Source: Desulfovibrio psychrotolerans
GTDB lineage: Bacteria; Desulfobacterota; Desulfovibrionia; Desulfovibrionales; Desulfovibrionaceae
Length of the DNA: 64,000 bases
Assembly (NCBI RefSeq): GCF_013340305.1
Contig: NZ_BLVP01000001.1
Coordinates: 62,001-126,000, forward strand
Direction of reading: 5' to 3'
Position numbers and translations under genes: made by a program. Positions 8,762-16,713 of this stretch are shown here, one piece after another (the stretch's first letter is position 1; each line of letters begins with the position of its first letter). The notes beneath the pieces were generated by a model. It saw only the letters and a program-made list of their open reading frames with translations. It did not search any database and was not told the origin of the DNA.

Positions 8762-9655
8762 TTAACCGCCGATGAGCTGCATGGCCATCTGCGGCAGCGA
8801 GTTGGCCTGCGAGAGCATGGCTACTGCGGCCTGCGTCAGAATCTGGTTCCGCACGAATTCCGTCATTTCTGTGGCTACGTCCACGTCGGAGATGCGGGAT
8901 TCTGAAGCCTGAAGGTTTTCAGCCTGAATGGACAGGTTGGAGATCGTGTTCTCAAGGCGGTTTTGCAGGGCACCGAGAGCCGCACGAATCTTGTCCTTGG
9001 AAATAATTGCCTGGTCGATACCGCTGAGGGCGGCCTGCGCGGCGGACTGGGTGGAGATGGTAAACCCGGCACTGTTCCGGAGCGCGCTGTTGCCGATGCC
9101 GAGCGCGGAGGCCGTGGAGATACCTATCTGGATGTAGTAGTAGTCTTCCGCGGAGTCGTTGCCGGTGCCGAAGTGCACCTTCAGCCTGCCGGTGGAGTTG
9201 AGTCCGCTTCCGTTGTGGACGTTGCCGGAAAGCGTGCCGTTAAGCAGGTGGATTCCGTTGAAGTCCGTGGCGTTGGCGATTCGGGTAATTTCCGAAGCCA
9301 TGGCCTGATATTCGGACTCGATCATGAGACGCTGGTCGGAGTTGTAGGTACCGGTGGCTGCCTGTTCCGCCAGTTCCTTCATTCTGATCAGTTTTTCGTC
9401 GATGATCTGCAATGCTCCGTCCGCCGTCTGGATCATGGAAATGGCGTCGTTGGCATTGCGGATGCCCTGGTTCATTGTGGAAATATCTGCCCGCATGAGT
9501 TCGCGGATGGCCAGACCGGCTGCGTCGTCCGCTGCGGTACCGATACGCAGGCCTGAAGAGAGGCGGCGTGTGGAGTCCGACAGTCGGCTGTAGCTGGCGT
9601 TCAGGTTTCGCGTGGCGTTCAGCGCCATAAGGTTGTGATTTATGACCAAAGACAT
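8762..9655 (-). CDS. fliC: Flagellin
   Basis: The 297-residue protein carries both conserved flagellin ends. The N-terminal D0/D1 region includes MSLVINHNLMALNATRNLNASYSRLS and SGLRIGTAADDAAGLAIRELMRADI. The C-terminal D1/D0 region includes ESRISDVDVATEMTEFVRNQILTQAAVAMLSQANSLPQMAMQLI. The variable middle (about 130-215) is short, so the exposed D2 domain is small. It polymerises into the filament after export through the flagellar type III system. The ATG is preceded by AAGGAGG, and a sigma-54 promoter sits 30 bp upstream. Divergent flaG and two glycosyltransferase genes further along suggest filament length control and possible glycosylation. Confidence 0.95.
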   Translation of the reverse strand: MSLVINHNLMALNATRNLNASYSRLSDSTRRLSSGLRIGTAADDAAGLAIRELMRADISTMNQGIRNANDAISMIQTADGALQIIDEKLIRMKELAEQAATGTYNSDQRLMIESEYQAMASEITRIANATDFNGIHLLNGTLSGNVHNGSGLNSTGRLKVHFGTGNDSAEDYYYIQIGISTASALGIGNSALRNSAGFTISTQSAAQAALSGIDQAIISKDKIRAALGALQNRLENTISNLSIQAENLQASESRISDVDVATEMTEFVRNQILTQAAVAMLSQANSLPQMAMQLIGG

Positions 9656-9687
9656 GGTATAACCTCCTTGTTGTTCTGACCGTTGCT

Positions 9688-9704
9688 TAGCAATCGAAGT
9701 GCCA
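9688..9704 (-). promoter_or_regulatory. Sigma-54 promoter of flagellin
   Basis: On the minus strand the bases read TGGCAC-TTCGA-TTGCTA, an essentially perfect -24/-12 element (GG-N10-GC). It places a start site about 24 nt before the flagellin ATG, leaving room for the AAGGAGG ribosome site. Confidence 0.85.
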
Positions 9705-9850
9705 ACTGTTTTTTATTTATGTTTTTCAGCATGTTGCGAATTGCTAAAAACTCTTAAGGCGCACGATAACGCGCAGATGGTCAATATTTTCCGCCCGGTG
9801 CGGCGGTTCTTCGACAAAGAGGCCGGGTGGGCATTTTTTCCTGGGATGGG

Positions 9851-9877
9851 TTAAGTTATTTACCGTGTGACCGATAT
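9851..9877 (+). promoter_or_regulatory. Sigma-28 (FliA) promoter of flaG
   Basis: TTAAGTTA, 11 bases, then ACCGATAT closely follows the flagellar class-3 consensus TAAAGTTT-N11-GCCGATAA. It lies 60 bp before the flaG start in the correct direction. Confidence 0.75.
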
Positions 9878-9936
9878 GGCGAGGTATAGAGTACAAGTTT
9901 GGCCGGGTTGTCCGGATTGTACCGGGAGGAATCGTC

Positions 9937-10338
9937 ATGAGACTGCTAGAAATTCAAAGCGGTCTGCTGAATGGCTATGGCGAATTCGATACCGCGAGAA
10001 CATCCACCCCAGAAGGCAACACAACCGCTCCTCATCCTGAACGTGCTCCCTCTCATTCGCACGGTGTTGATACGGGAAATGAACTTCACGCGGCATCGGA
10101 CCACGCCGTGGATACGCAGGCTGTTCAAAACGCCGCCAGTGCTTTGCAGAGCCGGCTGGCTGATCAGGGCGTGCGCCTGAAGTTTGAAGTGGTGCGCAGC
10201 GAACAGGGACGGATAGAGGTGGAAGTGACCGATGAGGCGCATGACAAGGTGCTTATGCGCATTCCCCCGAAAGGGGTGCTTACGGTCAACGCGCAGGGAG
10301 CTTCTGCCATTGGTGTTTTTCTGAACCTGCGTTCCTGA
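9937..10338 (+). CDS. flaG: FlaG-family flagellar protein
   Basis: This 133-residue protein has a low-complexity, His/Ser/Thr-rich N-terminal half and a C-terminal FlaG-like domain. The segment LQSRLADQGVRLKFEVVRSEQGRIEVEV, followed by VLMRIPPKGVL, matches the family pattern 'L-x-F-x-x-x-x-x-x-G-x-I-x-V-x-V-x-D...I-x-x-I-P-P'. FlaG proteins of polar flagellates influence filament length; the molecular role is not settled. It sits divergent from flagellin with its own sigma-28 type promoter and a GGGAGGA ribosome site. A strong hairpin follows the stop. Confidence 0.8.
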   Translation: MRLLEIQSGLLNGYGEFDTARTSTPEGNTTAPHPERAPSHSHGVDTGNELHAASDHAVDTQAVQNAASALQSRLADQGVRLKFEVVRSEQGRIEVEVTDEAHDKVLMRIPPKGVLTVNAQGASAIGVFLNLRS

Positions 10339-10365
10339 CATTTTTTGCCGCATATTCCGCATAGC

Positions 10366-10403
10366 GACGGCGGGCATGGGATTTCCATGTCCGCCGTTTT
10401 TTG
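10366..10403 (+). terminator. Terminator after flaG
   Basis: ACGGCGGGCATGG and CCATGTCCGCCG form a 12-bp stem around GATTT, followed by TTTTTT. Confidence 0.85.
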
Positions 10404-10543
10404 TTTCACGCATAATTTTTATCTGCGAATACAGGATATAATACAGCGAGTGCAGGCTATAGGGCATTGTTTATGGCATGAGGAAGGATGAGGTCATGGC
10501 GTTATTGTGTTATCATAATTCGTAGCTGTGAGCAGGGGGCTAT

Positions 10544-12118
10544 ATGCTTGAGCGAGTCAGTCTGAAGGGGAAGATGCTTGCCCTTGCCGTGATAGGGCCG
10601 CTGATTGTGGCGGTTGTTCTTTCTGTTCTGCGTGTGCGGGACATACGGGCGGGAGCGGAACAGAGCGTGGTGGAAAAGAGCCGGGCAGTGGTGCTTATGG
10701 CGGAAGCCGCCCGCAATGAGATGGCGAACAAACTGGAGCTTGGGCTTCTGAAACCCTTTGCCGAAATTCCCCGGGAGCATGTGGTGCAGGCTGTGCCCGT
10801 GATTACTGCCATAAACATGGCGCGGGTGAACGCGCAGGAGGCGGGGTACGAGTTCCGGGTTCCCAAGAACAGCCCCAGAAATCCTGCCAATGCGCCAACG
10901 GAACTGGAGGCGGGGGTGCTGCGGCTTCTTGAACGCGAAGGGCTGGCGGAGCATGTGATATTCGGGCGCAACGAGATACGGTATTTTCGTCCTATCCGGC
11001 TGACCGAGGAATGCATGTACTGCCATGGCAGCCCTGCGGGTGAGCCTGATGTGACCGGAGGCGTGAAGGAGGGGTGGAAGCCTGGAGAACTGCACGGGGC
11101 GTTTGAAATAATAAGCTCCATGGATGAGGTGAACGCGCAGATACGGGCTGCACAGCTGAACGTGGCCATGCTTTCCGCCGGGATATTGCTTGTGATTGCC
11201 GTTGCCACGTGGGGGATTTTGAAACGCAGCCTGCTGAATCCGCTTTCTTCTGTGAAGGAATATGTTGCCCACCTTGCAGGGGGGAATCTGGATGCCCGTG
11301 TGGACTATTCCGGCAAGGATGAGATGGGTGAGCTGGTTGCCAGCCTGAAGGGGATGCTGGAGAGGCTGCGTACCGTTATTCTGGATGCGCAGGAAACAAC
11401 TAATAAAGTGGCCATGGGAAGCAGCGAGCTTTCCAGCGCGTCTGATGCTCTGGCTGAGGGGGCTGCGCAACAGGCTGCGGCCGTGGAACAGATTTCTTCA
11501 TCTGTTGAGCAGATGACATCGAACATTGAACAGAACGCACATAATGCCAAGAGGACCGAGGAAATGGCTGTTTCCTCATTGCGGAACGCACGGCAGAGCG
11601 GAGAGGCGGTGCGTAAGTCTGTTACCGCCATGCGGGACATAGCGGAGAAAACACGCTTTATACAGGAGATTGCCCGCCAGACCAACCTGCTGGCGTTAAA
11701 CGCCGCCATTGAAGCGGCGCGTGCAGGGGAACACGGCGCGGGGTTTGCCGTGGTGGCCAGTGAGGTGCGTAAGCTCGCTGAACGCAGCAACAAGGTGGCG
11801 GAAGAAATTGGTGAGCTTTCTATCAGCAGTGTGGAAGTGGCGGACCGTGCCGGTGCCATGCTTGCCGAACTGTTGCCGGATATTGAATCCACGGCGGGGC
11901 TGGTGCAGGAAATTTCTGCTGCCTGCGCGGAGCAGCATCAGGGGGCTGAGCAGGTGAACAAGGGGATTCAGGCGCTGGATTCCGTGGTGCACCAGAACGC
12001 CGCCGCCTCAGAAGAGATTGCGGCTACATCGCGTTCGCTTTCCGGGCAGTCGGATGATCTGAAAATGTCCATGGCGTATTTCCGCGTATCGGGCAAGGGC
12101 ATTGTGCCGCTGGATTGA
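10544..12118 (+). CDS. Methyl-accepting chemotaxis protein with periplasmic heme-c type (DUF3365/Tll0287-like) sensor domain
   Basis: Two membrane helices (about residues 10-30 and 205-225) frame a periplasmic domain of about 175 residues. That domain looks like the Tll0287/DUF3365 family: [24 protein letters not shown], then EIRYFRPI, and CMYCHG at 157-162, a CxxCH site for covalent heme c. A HAMP domain follows ([24 protein letters not shown]), then a full signalling domain with the hairpin tip [29 protein letters not shown]. Total 524 residues. Known c-heme chemoreceptors of Desulfovibrio (DcrA type) respond to oxygen or redox potential, so an aerotaxis or redox-taxis role is likely here. 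A good ribosome site (AGGGGG) precedes the ATG. It is a single-gene unit between flaG and flgE. Confidence 0.93.
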   Translation: MLERVSLKGKMLALAVIGPLIVAVVLSVLRVRDIRAGAEQSVVEKSRAVVLMAEAARNEMANKLELGLLKPFAEIPREHVVQAVPVITAINMARVNAQEAGYEFRVPKNSPRNPANAPTELEAGVLRLLEREGLAEHVIFGRNEIRYFRPIRLTEECMYCHGSPAGEPDVTGGVKEGWKPGELHGAFEIISSMDEVNAQIRAAQLNVAMLSAGILLVIAVATWGILKRSLLNPLSSVKEYVAHLAGGNLDARVDYSGKDEMGELVASLKGMLERLRTVILDAQETTNKVAMGSSELSSASDALAEGAAQQAAAVEQISSSVEQMTSNIEQNAHNAKRTEEMAVSSLRNARQSGEAVRKSVTAMRDIAEKTRFIQEIARQTNLLALNAAIEAARAGEHGAGFAVVASEVRKLAERSNKVAEEIGELSISSVEVADRAGAMLAELLPDIESTAGLVQEISAACAEQHQGAEQVNKGIQALDSVVHQNAAASEEIAATSRSLSGQSDDLKMSMAYFRVSGKGIVPLD

Positions 12119-12142
12119 GAGCGGTTTCGCTTTGGCGTGCGG

Positions 12143-12194
12143 AACCCGCGCTGTGGGCAGACTGGCAGGCAGTCTGGCACGGCGCGGGTTTTTT
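12143..12194 (+). terminator. Terminator after the chemoreceptor gene
   Basis: AACCCGCGC pairs with GCGCGGGTT, with an inner CAGACTG/CAGTCTG stem, and is followed by TTTT. It lies 25 bp after the stop codon. Confidence 0.85.
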
Positions 12195-12209
12195 GCGCAT
12201 GACCACGCC

Positions 12210-12241
12210 AAATGCCCGGCTCCTTGCGGAGGCCGGGCATT
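12210..12241 (-). terminator. Probable terminator after flgE
   Basis: AATGCCCGG and CCGGGCATT arms with an extended inner CTCC/GGAG stem lie about 60 bp past the flgE stop when read leftward. The U tract is short (TTT), so this is less certain than the neighbouring hairpin. Confidence 0.6.
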
Positions 12242-12302
12242 CCGGGCGGGCGGTCGGTTTCGGGTGCGACCGCCCAATATGGTCGATCATTTCAGGCTGT
12301 TC

Positions 12303-13955
12303 TTAACGCTTCATCTGAATAACCACTTCCAGCATGGTGTCTGTGGTGGTTATGACCTTGGAGTTGGACTGGAACCCGCGCTGGGTGGTGATCATGTGCA
12401 CGAATTCCTTGGCAAGGTCTACGTTGGATTGCTCCAGTGAGTTGGAATAGACCGCACCAAGCCCGTTTTTGTTCGCGGGGCCGGGCAGGGCTTCGCCGGA
12501 GTCGCGGGTGGCGGAGAAGAGGTTGCCGCCTTCTCTGCGCAGGTTGTGCTCGCTCTGGAAGTCGTACAGGGTGATCTGATAGAGGTCCAGAATGACACCG
12601 TTGGAGTATCTGCCGCGCAGGATGCCGTCGCGGTCCACGCTGACGTTCTGCAGGAAGCCGAAGGTGTAGCCGTCCTGACTTTGCAGCAGGGTGGATGATG
12701 CGCCTGCAAAGCTTGTGGTGGCGGATGACTGCCGCTCTGTTGTGCTGCCCAGACTCATGAGCTGGGTGGTATCTGTGCCGACCATGGAGGCATCAAAGTT
12801 GGCCCGGTCCGCGAAGGTCTGGGTTCCCTTGAATTTGAGCCCGAGGTTCAGTTCCATAAGCGTGCCGCCCACGTCTTCCGCAAAGCCGGGAGTGACGTAA
12901 CTGGCGTTGGACAGGCTGGAGAAGTTTGCCGTGAACAGGGGGTATCCGTTGGTGGAAAACGCCGTGGGCGACCAGTTGGAAAGCTGCTTCAGATCTGCAC
13001 CGGCATTGCTCTTCAGTGTATAGGCGCTCTGGTCCACCAGTTGGCCCGAGCTGTCGAAGGTGAGGGTGCCGGACATGAGCAGGCCTGCGGCACCGGTGGT
13101 GTTTACCTTTGTGCCGTTGAAGATTCTGCCGTCTTCCGAAGGGTCTACGGTGACGATGTATTCCCAGTAGCGGCGTCCGCTAGCCTCGTTGCTGATGGAG
13201 TCTACGTTGACCTGGTCAAAGTAGACGGTGAGGTTATGCGCGGTGCCGCCCTCGTCGTATACCTTGATGGTGGTCTGGTACGCAAAGGCGTTTTCGCCGA
13301 GCGGGGGGTTGTTTGCCGTGGGCTGGCCGTTCCAGTTGCTGAACAACGAGAAGAACGGGTTGTTCACATCAGTGGACTTATCACCGCCGTCGCGGGCATC
13401 AAGGTTGGTGATGATGCTTACGTTGGAAGTGTGTTTCGGTTCTGCCGTGAAGCCCTGCAGGCGGATATCCACGGGCACGCCCGATCCCTTGATGGCGGAG
13501 GAGGTGCTTGTCACCTGTGCGGTGGACGTGGCGAGGGACGGACGGGGGGTTGAAATCTGCCAGCCCTGCAGCACGTAGCCGTGCGGGTCTACCAGATAGC
13601 CGTCCTTGTCGAAACGGAAGTTGCCCGCGCGGGTGTAGTAGACAGACTCTTCACCCTTTACCTTTACCTGAAAGAATCCGTTCCCGCCGATGGCGAGGTC
13701 CGTTGCTTCCGTGGTGGTTTCGAAGGCACCCTGGCTGAAGTCGCCGTAAATGGCACCGATGGCAACGCCCCGGCCCACCTGGGTTACCCCAGCGGCGCTG
13801 TTAATGTCCTGATTGATGAAGTCCTCGAAGTCCATGCGAGCACCCTTGAAACCAATGGTGTTCACGTTGGCGATGTTGTTACCGAGAACGTTCATCTTTT
13901 CGCCATGTGCCAGCAGGCCCGAAATTCCTGTCCACATGGATGCGGTAAGACTCAT
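12303..13955 (-). CDS. flgE: Flagellar hook protein FlgE
   Basis: At 550 residues this is longer than the E. coli hook protein (about 400), as expected for a large central domain. The N-terminal rod/hook motif MSLTASMWTGISGLLAHGEKMNVLGNNIANVNTIGFKGAR and the C-terminal SNVDLAKEFVHMITTQRGFQSNSKVITTTDTMLEVVIQMK mark the axial-protein family, while the long middle domain identifies hook rather than rod or HAP. It polymerises on the rod under the FlgD cap. The ATG follows AAGGAGG. It is transcribed leftward after fliK and flgD, but a hairpin in the flgD-flgE gap suggests its own control. Confidence 0.93.
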   Translation of the reverse strand: MSLTASMWTGISGLLAHGEKMNVLGNNIANVNTIGFKGARMDFEDFINQDINSAAGVTQVGRGVAIGAIYGDFSQGAFETTTEATDLAIGGNGFFQVKVKGEESVYYTRAGNFRFDKDGYLVDPHGYVLQGWQISTPRPSLATSTAQVTSTSSAIKGSGVPVDIRLQGFTAEPKHTSNVSIITNLDARDGGDKSTDVNNPFFSLFSNWNGQPTANNPPLGENAFAYQTTIKVYDEGGTAHNLTVYFDQVNVDSISNEASGRRYWEYIVTVDPSEDGRIFNGTKVNTTGAAGLLMSGTLTFDSSGQLVDQSAYTLKSNAGADLKQLSNWSPTAFSTNGYPLFTANFSSLSNASYVTPGFAEDVGGTLMELNLGLKFKGTQTFADRANFDASMVGTDTTQLMSLGSTTERQSSATTSFAGASSTLLQSQDGYTFGFLQNVSVDRDGILRGRYSNGVILDLYQITLYDFQSEHNLRREGGNLFSATRDSGEALPGPANKNGLGAVYSNSLEQSNVDLAKEFVHMITTQRGFQSNSKVITTTDTMLEVVIQMKR

Positions 13956-13970
13956 GATCGACCTCCTTGC

Positions 13971-13990
13971 AAAAGCACCGGGGTGCTTTT
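13971..13990 (-). promoter_or_regulatory. Inverted repeat between flgD and flgE, attenuator-like
   Basis: AAAAGCACC and GGTGCTTTT are perfect arms around two bases. Read leftward, the 3' arm ends in TTTT only a few bases before the AAGGAGG site of flgE. It could act as a leaky terminator, an RNA-stability element, or a structure that affects access to the flgE ribosome site. Confidence 0.5.
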
Positions 13991-14085
13991 CGTGTGCGGC
14001 CCGTTATTTCCGCACGGTATCTTTATGATGTGTGCAGGTGTGTTAAGCCTGCGTATGCTCTTGTTAAGTTATGTAATTCGCGTTG

Positions 14086-14805
14086 CTATTCTTCGGACGA
14101 TGGTGTTTCTTCCGGGGTATTGGTGGGAGACTTGGCCACAACTTCCTTGACGTGTGAGAATCGGACCATGCGTCCGTCCGCAAGACGTAAGTATTGATTT
14201 GTGCCTTCCGCCTGTACGCCGACCACTGTGCCGCTGACCTCGGTGCTGACCAGAATGGGGTTGCCGTCCAGACTTTCTGCATACATGGCGATGCTGTATA
14301 CGCCTTCGGGGAGATCTGTACCCTTGTAGTCCTTGCCGTCCCACTGGTATTCGTAGTTGCCTGGCTGCTTGGTGCCGATGCTTTCGGTTCGCACAAGGTT
14401 CATGTTCGGGTCGTAAATATTGATGTAGCCGTTTGCCACCGGGTCGTTCAGCGTGAAGTAGAGGGAGCTTACGCCTTCTGCAGTCTTGGATACGCCGTAG
14501 CCTTCTGCCCGGATGTCCTTGCCGATGAAGCTGACGGCGCTGATCATTTCCTGGCGGGTGGTGGACTCGTTCATCTCCTTGATGCCGCCGGAAATGTTGG
14601 TCAGCTGTTCAAGGCTGGAGAACTGGGAAAGCTGCGAGACAAATTCCTTGTCGTCCATGGGGTTCATCGGGTCCTGATGCGAAAGCTGGGCAACCAGCAG
14701 GGTGAGGAAGTCTTCCTTGCCGAGCTCCGACTTGCCCTTGATTTGCAATTGGCCGAACTCCTGTTCAGCCCTGCCGATGATTCCGCTACCTACTGATGAT
14801 GCCAT
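14086..14805 (-). CDS. flgD: Flagellar hook capping protein FlgD
   Basis: The 239-residue protein has the FlgD N-terminal signature LGKEDFLTLLVAQLSHQDPMNPMDDKEFVSQLSQFSSLEQL at about residues 27-68. The C-terminal part contains a FlgD Ig-like/tudor region (YINIYDPNMNLVRTESIG, YEYQWDGKDYKGTDLPEGVYSIAMYAE). It caps the growing hook and directs FlgE assembly. It begins 12 bp after the fliK stop, in the same operon. The last ~40 residues form an extra polar tail ending in Glu/Ser (TPEETPSSEE). Confidence 0.93.
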   Translation of the reverse strand: MASSVGSGIIGRAEQEFGQLQIKGKSELGKEDFLTLLVAQLSHQDPMNPMDDKEFVSQLSQFSSLEQLTNISGGIKEMNESTTRQEMISAVSFIGKDIRAEGYGVSKTAEGVSSLYFTLNDPVANGYINIYDPNMNLVRTESIGTKQPGNYEYQWDGKDYKGTDLPEGVYSIAMYAESLDGNPILVSTEVSGTVVGVQAEGTNQYLRLADGRMVRFSHVKEVVAKSPTNTPEETPSSEE

Positions 14806-14817
14806 GGGAAACCTCTC

Positions 14818-16596
14818 TTACGCGATGATGTCCAGCCCTGTACGGGAGGAACTTCTTTCCGTTTCATCTGCAATTTGCATTTCCCGGGCCAATCCGTCGC
14901 CTTCGGCGCGCAATGCGTGCAACCGCCTCTGATTAAGGAACTTTCTTGTCATTTCCTGATGCGCGTTGTGGTCTGCCGCACTCTGCCAGCCATTGCCGGA
15001 GAGATTGTTCTGCAGGCTTGTCTGCACATCGATGTTGTCTACCTTAAGCCCCTGGTTTTCGAGCGAGGCTTTCAACTGGTGCAATTGGTCGTTGATCGCT
15101 TTGGCCGCTTCTGCACTCTCCGGGCGGATGACGGCGTTCACTTCATTATTCTTTACGGAAAGAATGATGGTGAGCTTGCCGAGGTCTTCCGGCGTGAGCT
15201 GCATGGTGATCTGGCGCGCGCCGTCCCGCATGGTTTTGAGCATCCCGTTTTCGATCTGCTCGAACAATCTTTGGTCGGCAGCTTTTGCCGCAGCCGCGTT
15301 GGGCGAGAACGTTGTGTTGCCGGACTGAGGCTGTGTTGCACCCATTTCCGCCTGCGGTTGCACCATCTGGTATTCAAGCCTGCTCAAGAGATTGCGGAGT
15401 CCTGAGGAATCCTTTTCCCGACCTGCTGCGTTACCCGATGTGTTGCCGGACTGGTCTGACTGATCCCTGCCTGCAAAAGATCCGTGGGCATTGTTGCCCT
15501 TCGCGTTATCTTGCGATCCGGAAGCCTGCTCGGAGCGGCGTACGGAGGCATTTGTTTCCCGTGCATCATGACGGGCAGCCTCCGCATCACTCTTGTCCTG
15601 CATGCCATCAGCCGGGGTGTTTTTGCGGGTGGAGGAGGCAGTGGAGTGCGCTGCGGCATGCGTAAAGCCGTTGGCATCGGCAGTGGCGCTGTCTTTAATA
15701 AGGATGCCGGAGGCTCTGCTGTCCCTGCTGGTGCGGGCGTCTGCCGCAGAAAGCTGGCTGGAACGTTCCAGTGCCTTTTCCATGACCGGGGCGAGGACTT
15801 CTCTGAGTTCCGTGATGCGTGATTCTGAGGCAGCCTGTCTGGCGGAAACGCTGCCGGAAATTTCCGCAACCATTGCCTTGAGGGTTGAGGAATCGCACTG
15901 TGCTTCCTTTTGCCCGGCAAAAAGTTGCTGCATGCGCGTGATGCCGCCCGCATCCAGACGCATGGCCTTGCCAAGGTGCTCAAGGTCTTCCGGCGTTACG
16001 GTAACGCTGGCGTCTGCACCGAGTGAGTTGATTTTTTCAAGAATGCGGTTCCATGCGGAAGCAAGCTTGCCTTCTTCCATGGTGGTAACCGTCTCATCCG
16101 CTTCTTCCGGCGAGAACCCGAGCTTTTGCAGAACGACCGATGCGCCGTTGCGTGTGGATTCGTCCAGCTTGGCGGAGGCTGCTTCTTTACCGGAAAACTG
16201 GGGGTTGCTTCCTAGGGTGTGCAGGAGCTTGTTCCACGTAAGGGAGCCTTCGGCTGCTTCCGCATCAAGCTGTTTCAGCGTTGCATCATCCACACCCAAA
16301 GCGGAGAGGCGGCTTTTCAGGCTGCGCAGGGTGCGCTGGTCGAGAAGGGTATCCCGTACATCCGCCGTACCGGTTGCATCTGCGGAAGGGCTTAGCAGCT
16401 TGTCTCTGAGAATGGAACTTTTCAGGCCGCTGCTTCCACCAAGCAGAGCGGCTTGGGTGGGCGTGGCCGATATCGCCTTGCCGCCGAAGCCCTGCATCAG
16501 GCCCGCGAAAGCCGAACCGTCTACAGCCGCGCTCTTTGAGCGTGCGGCCTTAACGGATGACATGACGGTGGGCATGAAGGTGGGAAAAAGCTGCAT
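14818..16596 (-). CDS. fliK: Flagellar hook-length control protein FliK
   Basis: Start chosen at ATG 16596 because AAGGAG lies 5 nt before it, giving 592 residues; an in-frame extension of 14 residues has no ribosome site. Most of the protein is low-complexity Ser/Ala/Thr/Asp rich, as in FliK ruler domains. The C-terminal Flg_hook domain is visible near residues 455-535 (QITMQLTPEDLGKLTIILSVKNNEVNAVIRP, then INDQLHQLKASLENQGLKVDNIDVQ). FliK measures hook length and switches export from hook to filament proteins. It heads a fliK-flgD-flgE set and has a sigma-54-like element immediately upstream. Confidence 0.9.
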   Translation of the reverse strand: MQLFPTFMPTVMSSVKAARSKSAAVDGSAFAGLMQGFGGKAISATPTQAALLGGSSGLKSSILRDKLLSPSADATGTADVRDTLLDQRTLRSLKSRLSALGVDDATLKQLDAEAAEGSLTWNKLLHTLGSNPQFSGKEAASAKLDESTRNGASVVLQKLGFSPEEADETVTTMEEGKLASAWNRILEKINSLGADASVTVTPEDLEHLGKAMRLDAGGITRMQQLFAGQKEAQCDSSTLKAMVAEISGSVSARQAASESRITELREVLAPVMEKALERSSQLSAADARTSRDSRASGILIKDSATADANGFTHAAAHSTASSTRKNTPADGMQDKSDAEAARHDARETNASVRRSEQASGSQDNAKGNNAHGSFAGRDQSDQSGNTSGNAAGREKDSSGLRNLLSRLEYQMVQPQAEMGATQPQSGNTTFSPNAAAAKAADQRLFEQIENGMLKTMRDGARQITMQLTPEDLGKLTIILSVKNNEVNAVIRPESAEAAKAINDQLHQLKASLENQGLKVDNIDVQTSLQNNLSGNGWQSAADHNAHQEMTRKFLNQRRLHALRAEGDGLAREMQIADETERSSSRTGLDIIA

Positions 16597-16620
16597 CCTG
16601 AAACTCCTTTGGCACTCACT

Positions 16621-16638
16621 ATGCGAAAGGTGTTCCAA
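16621..16638 (-). promoter_or_regulatory. Candidate sigma-54 promoter of fliK-flgD
   Basis: The minus strand reads TTGGAAC-ACCTT-TCGCAT, which keeps the GG-N10-GC spacing but departs from TGGCAC/TTGC at two positions. The predicted start would be about 15 nt before the fliK ATG, similar to the flagellin arrangement. Confidence 0.5.
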
Positions 16639-16713
16639 TGGAAAAAACGCTGTTATTTCAGGGTGAACAAACCCTGAACAGGCAGTCTTTGCCTTAGCTG
16701 CCCTGTCTGCGGT

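Noticed and set aside
16612-16627. Rightward sigma-54-like match TGGCAC-TCACT-ATGCG
   Set aside because: It faces no gene in that direction, only the antisense of the GT9 gene end.
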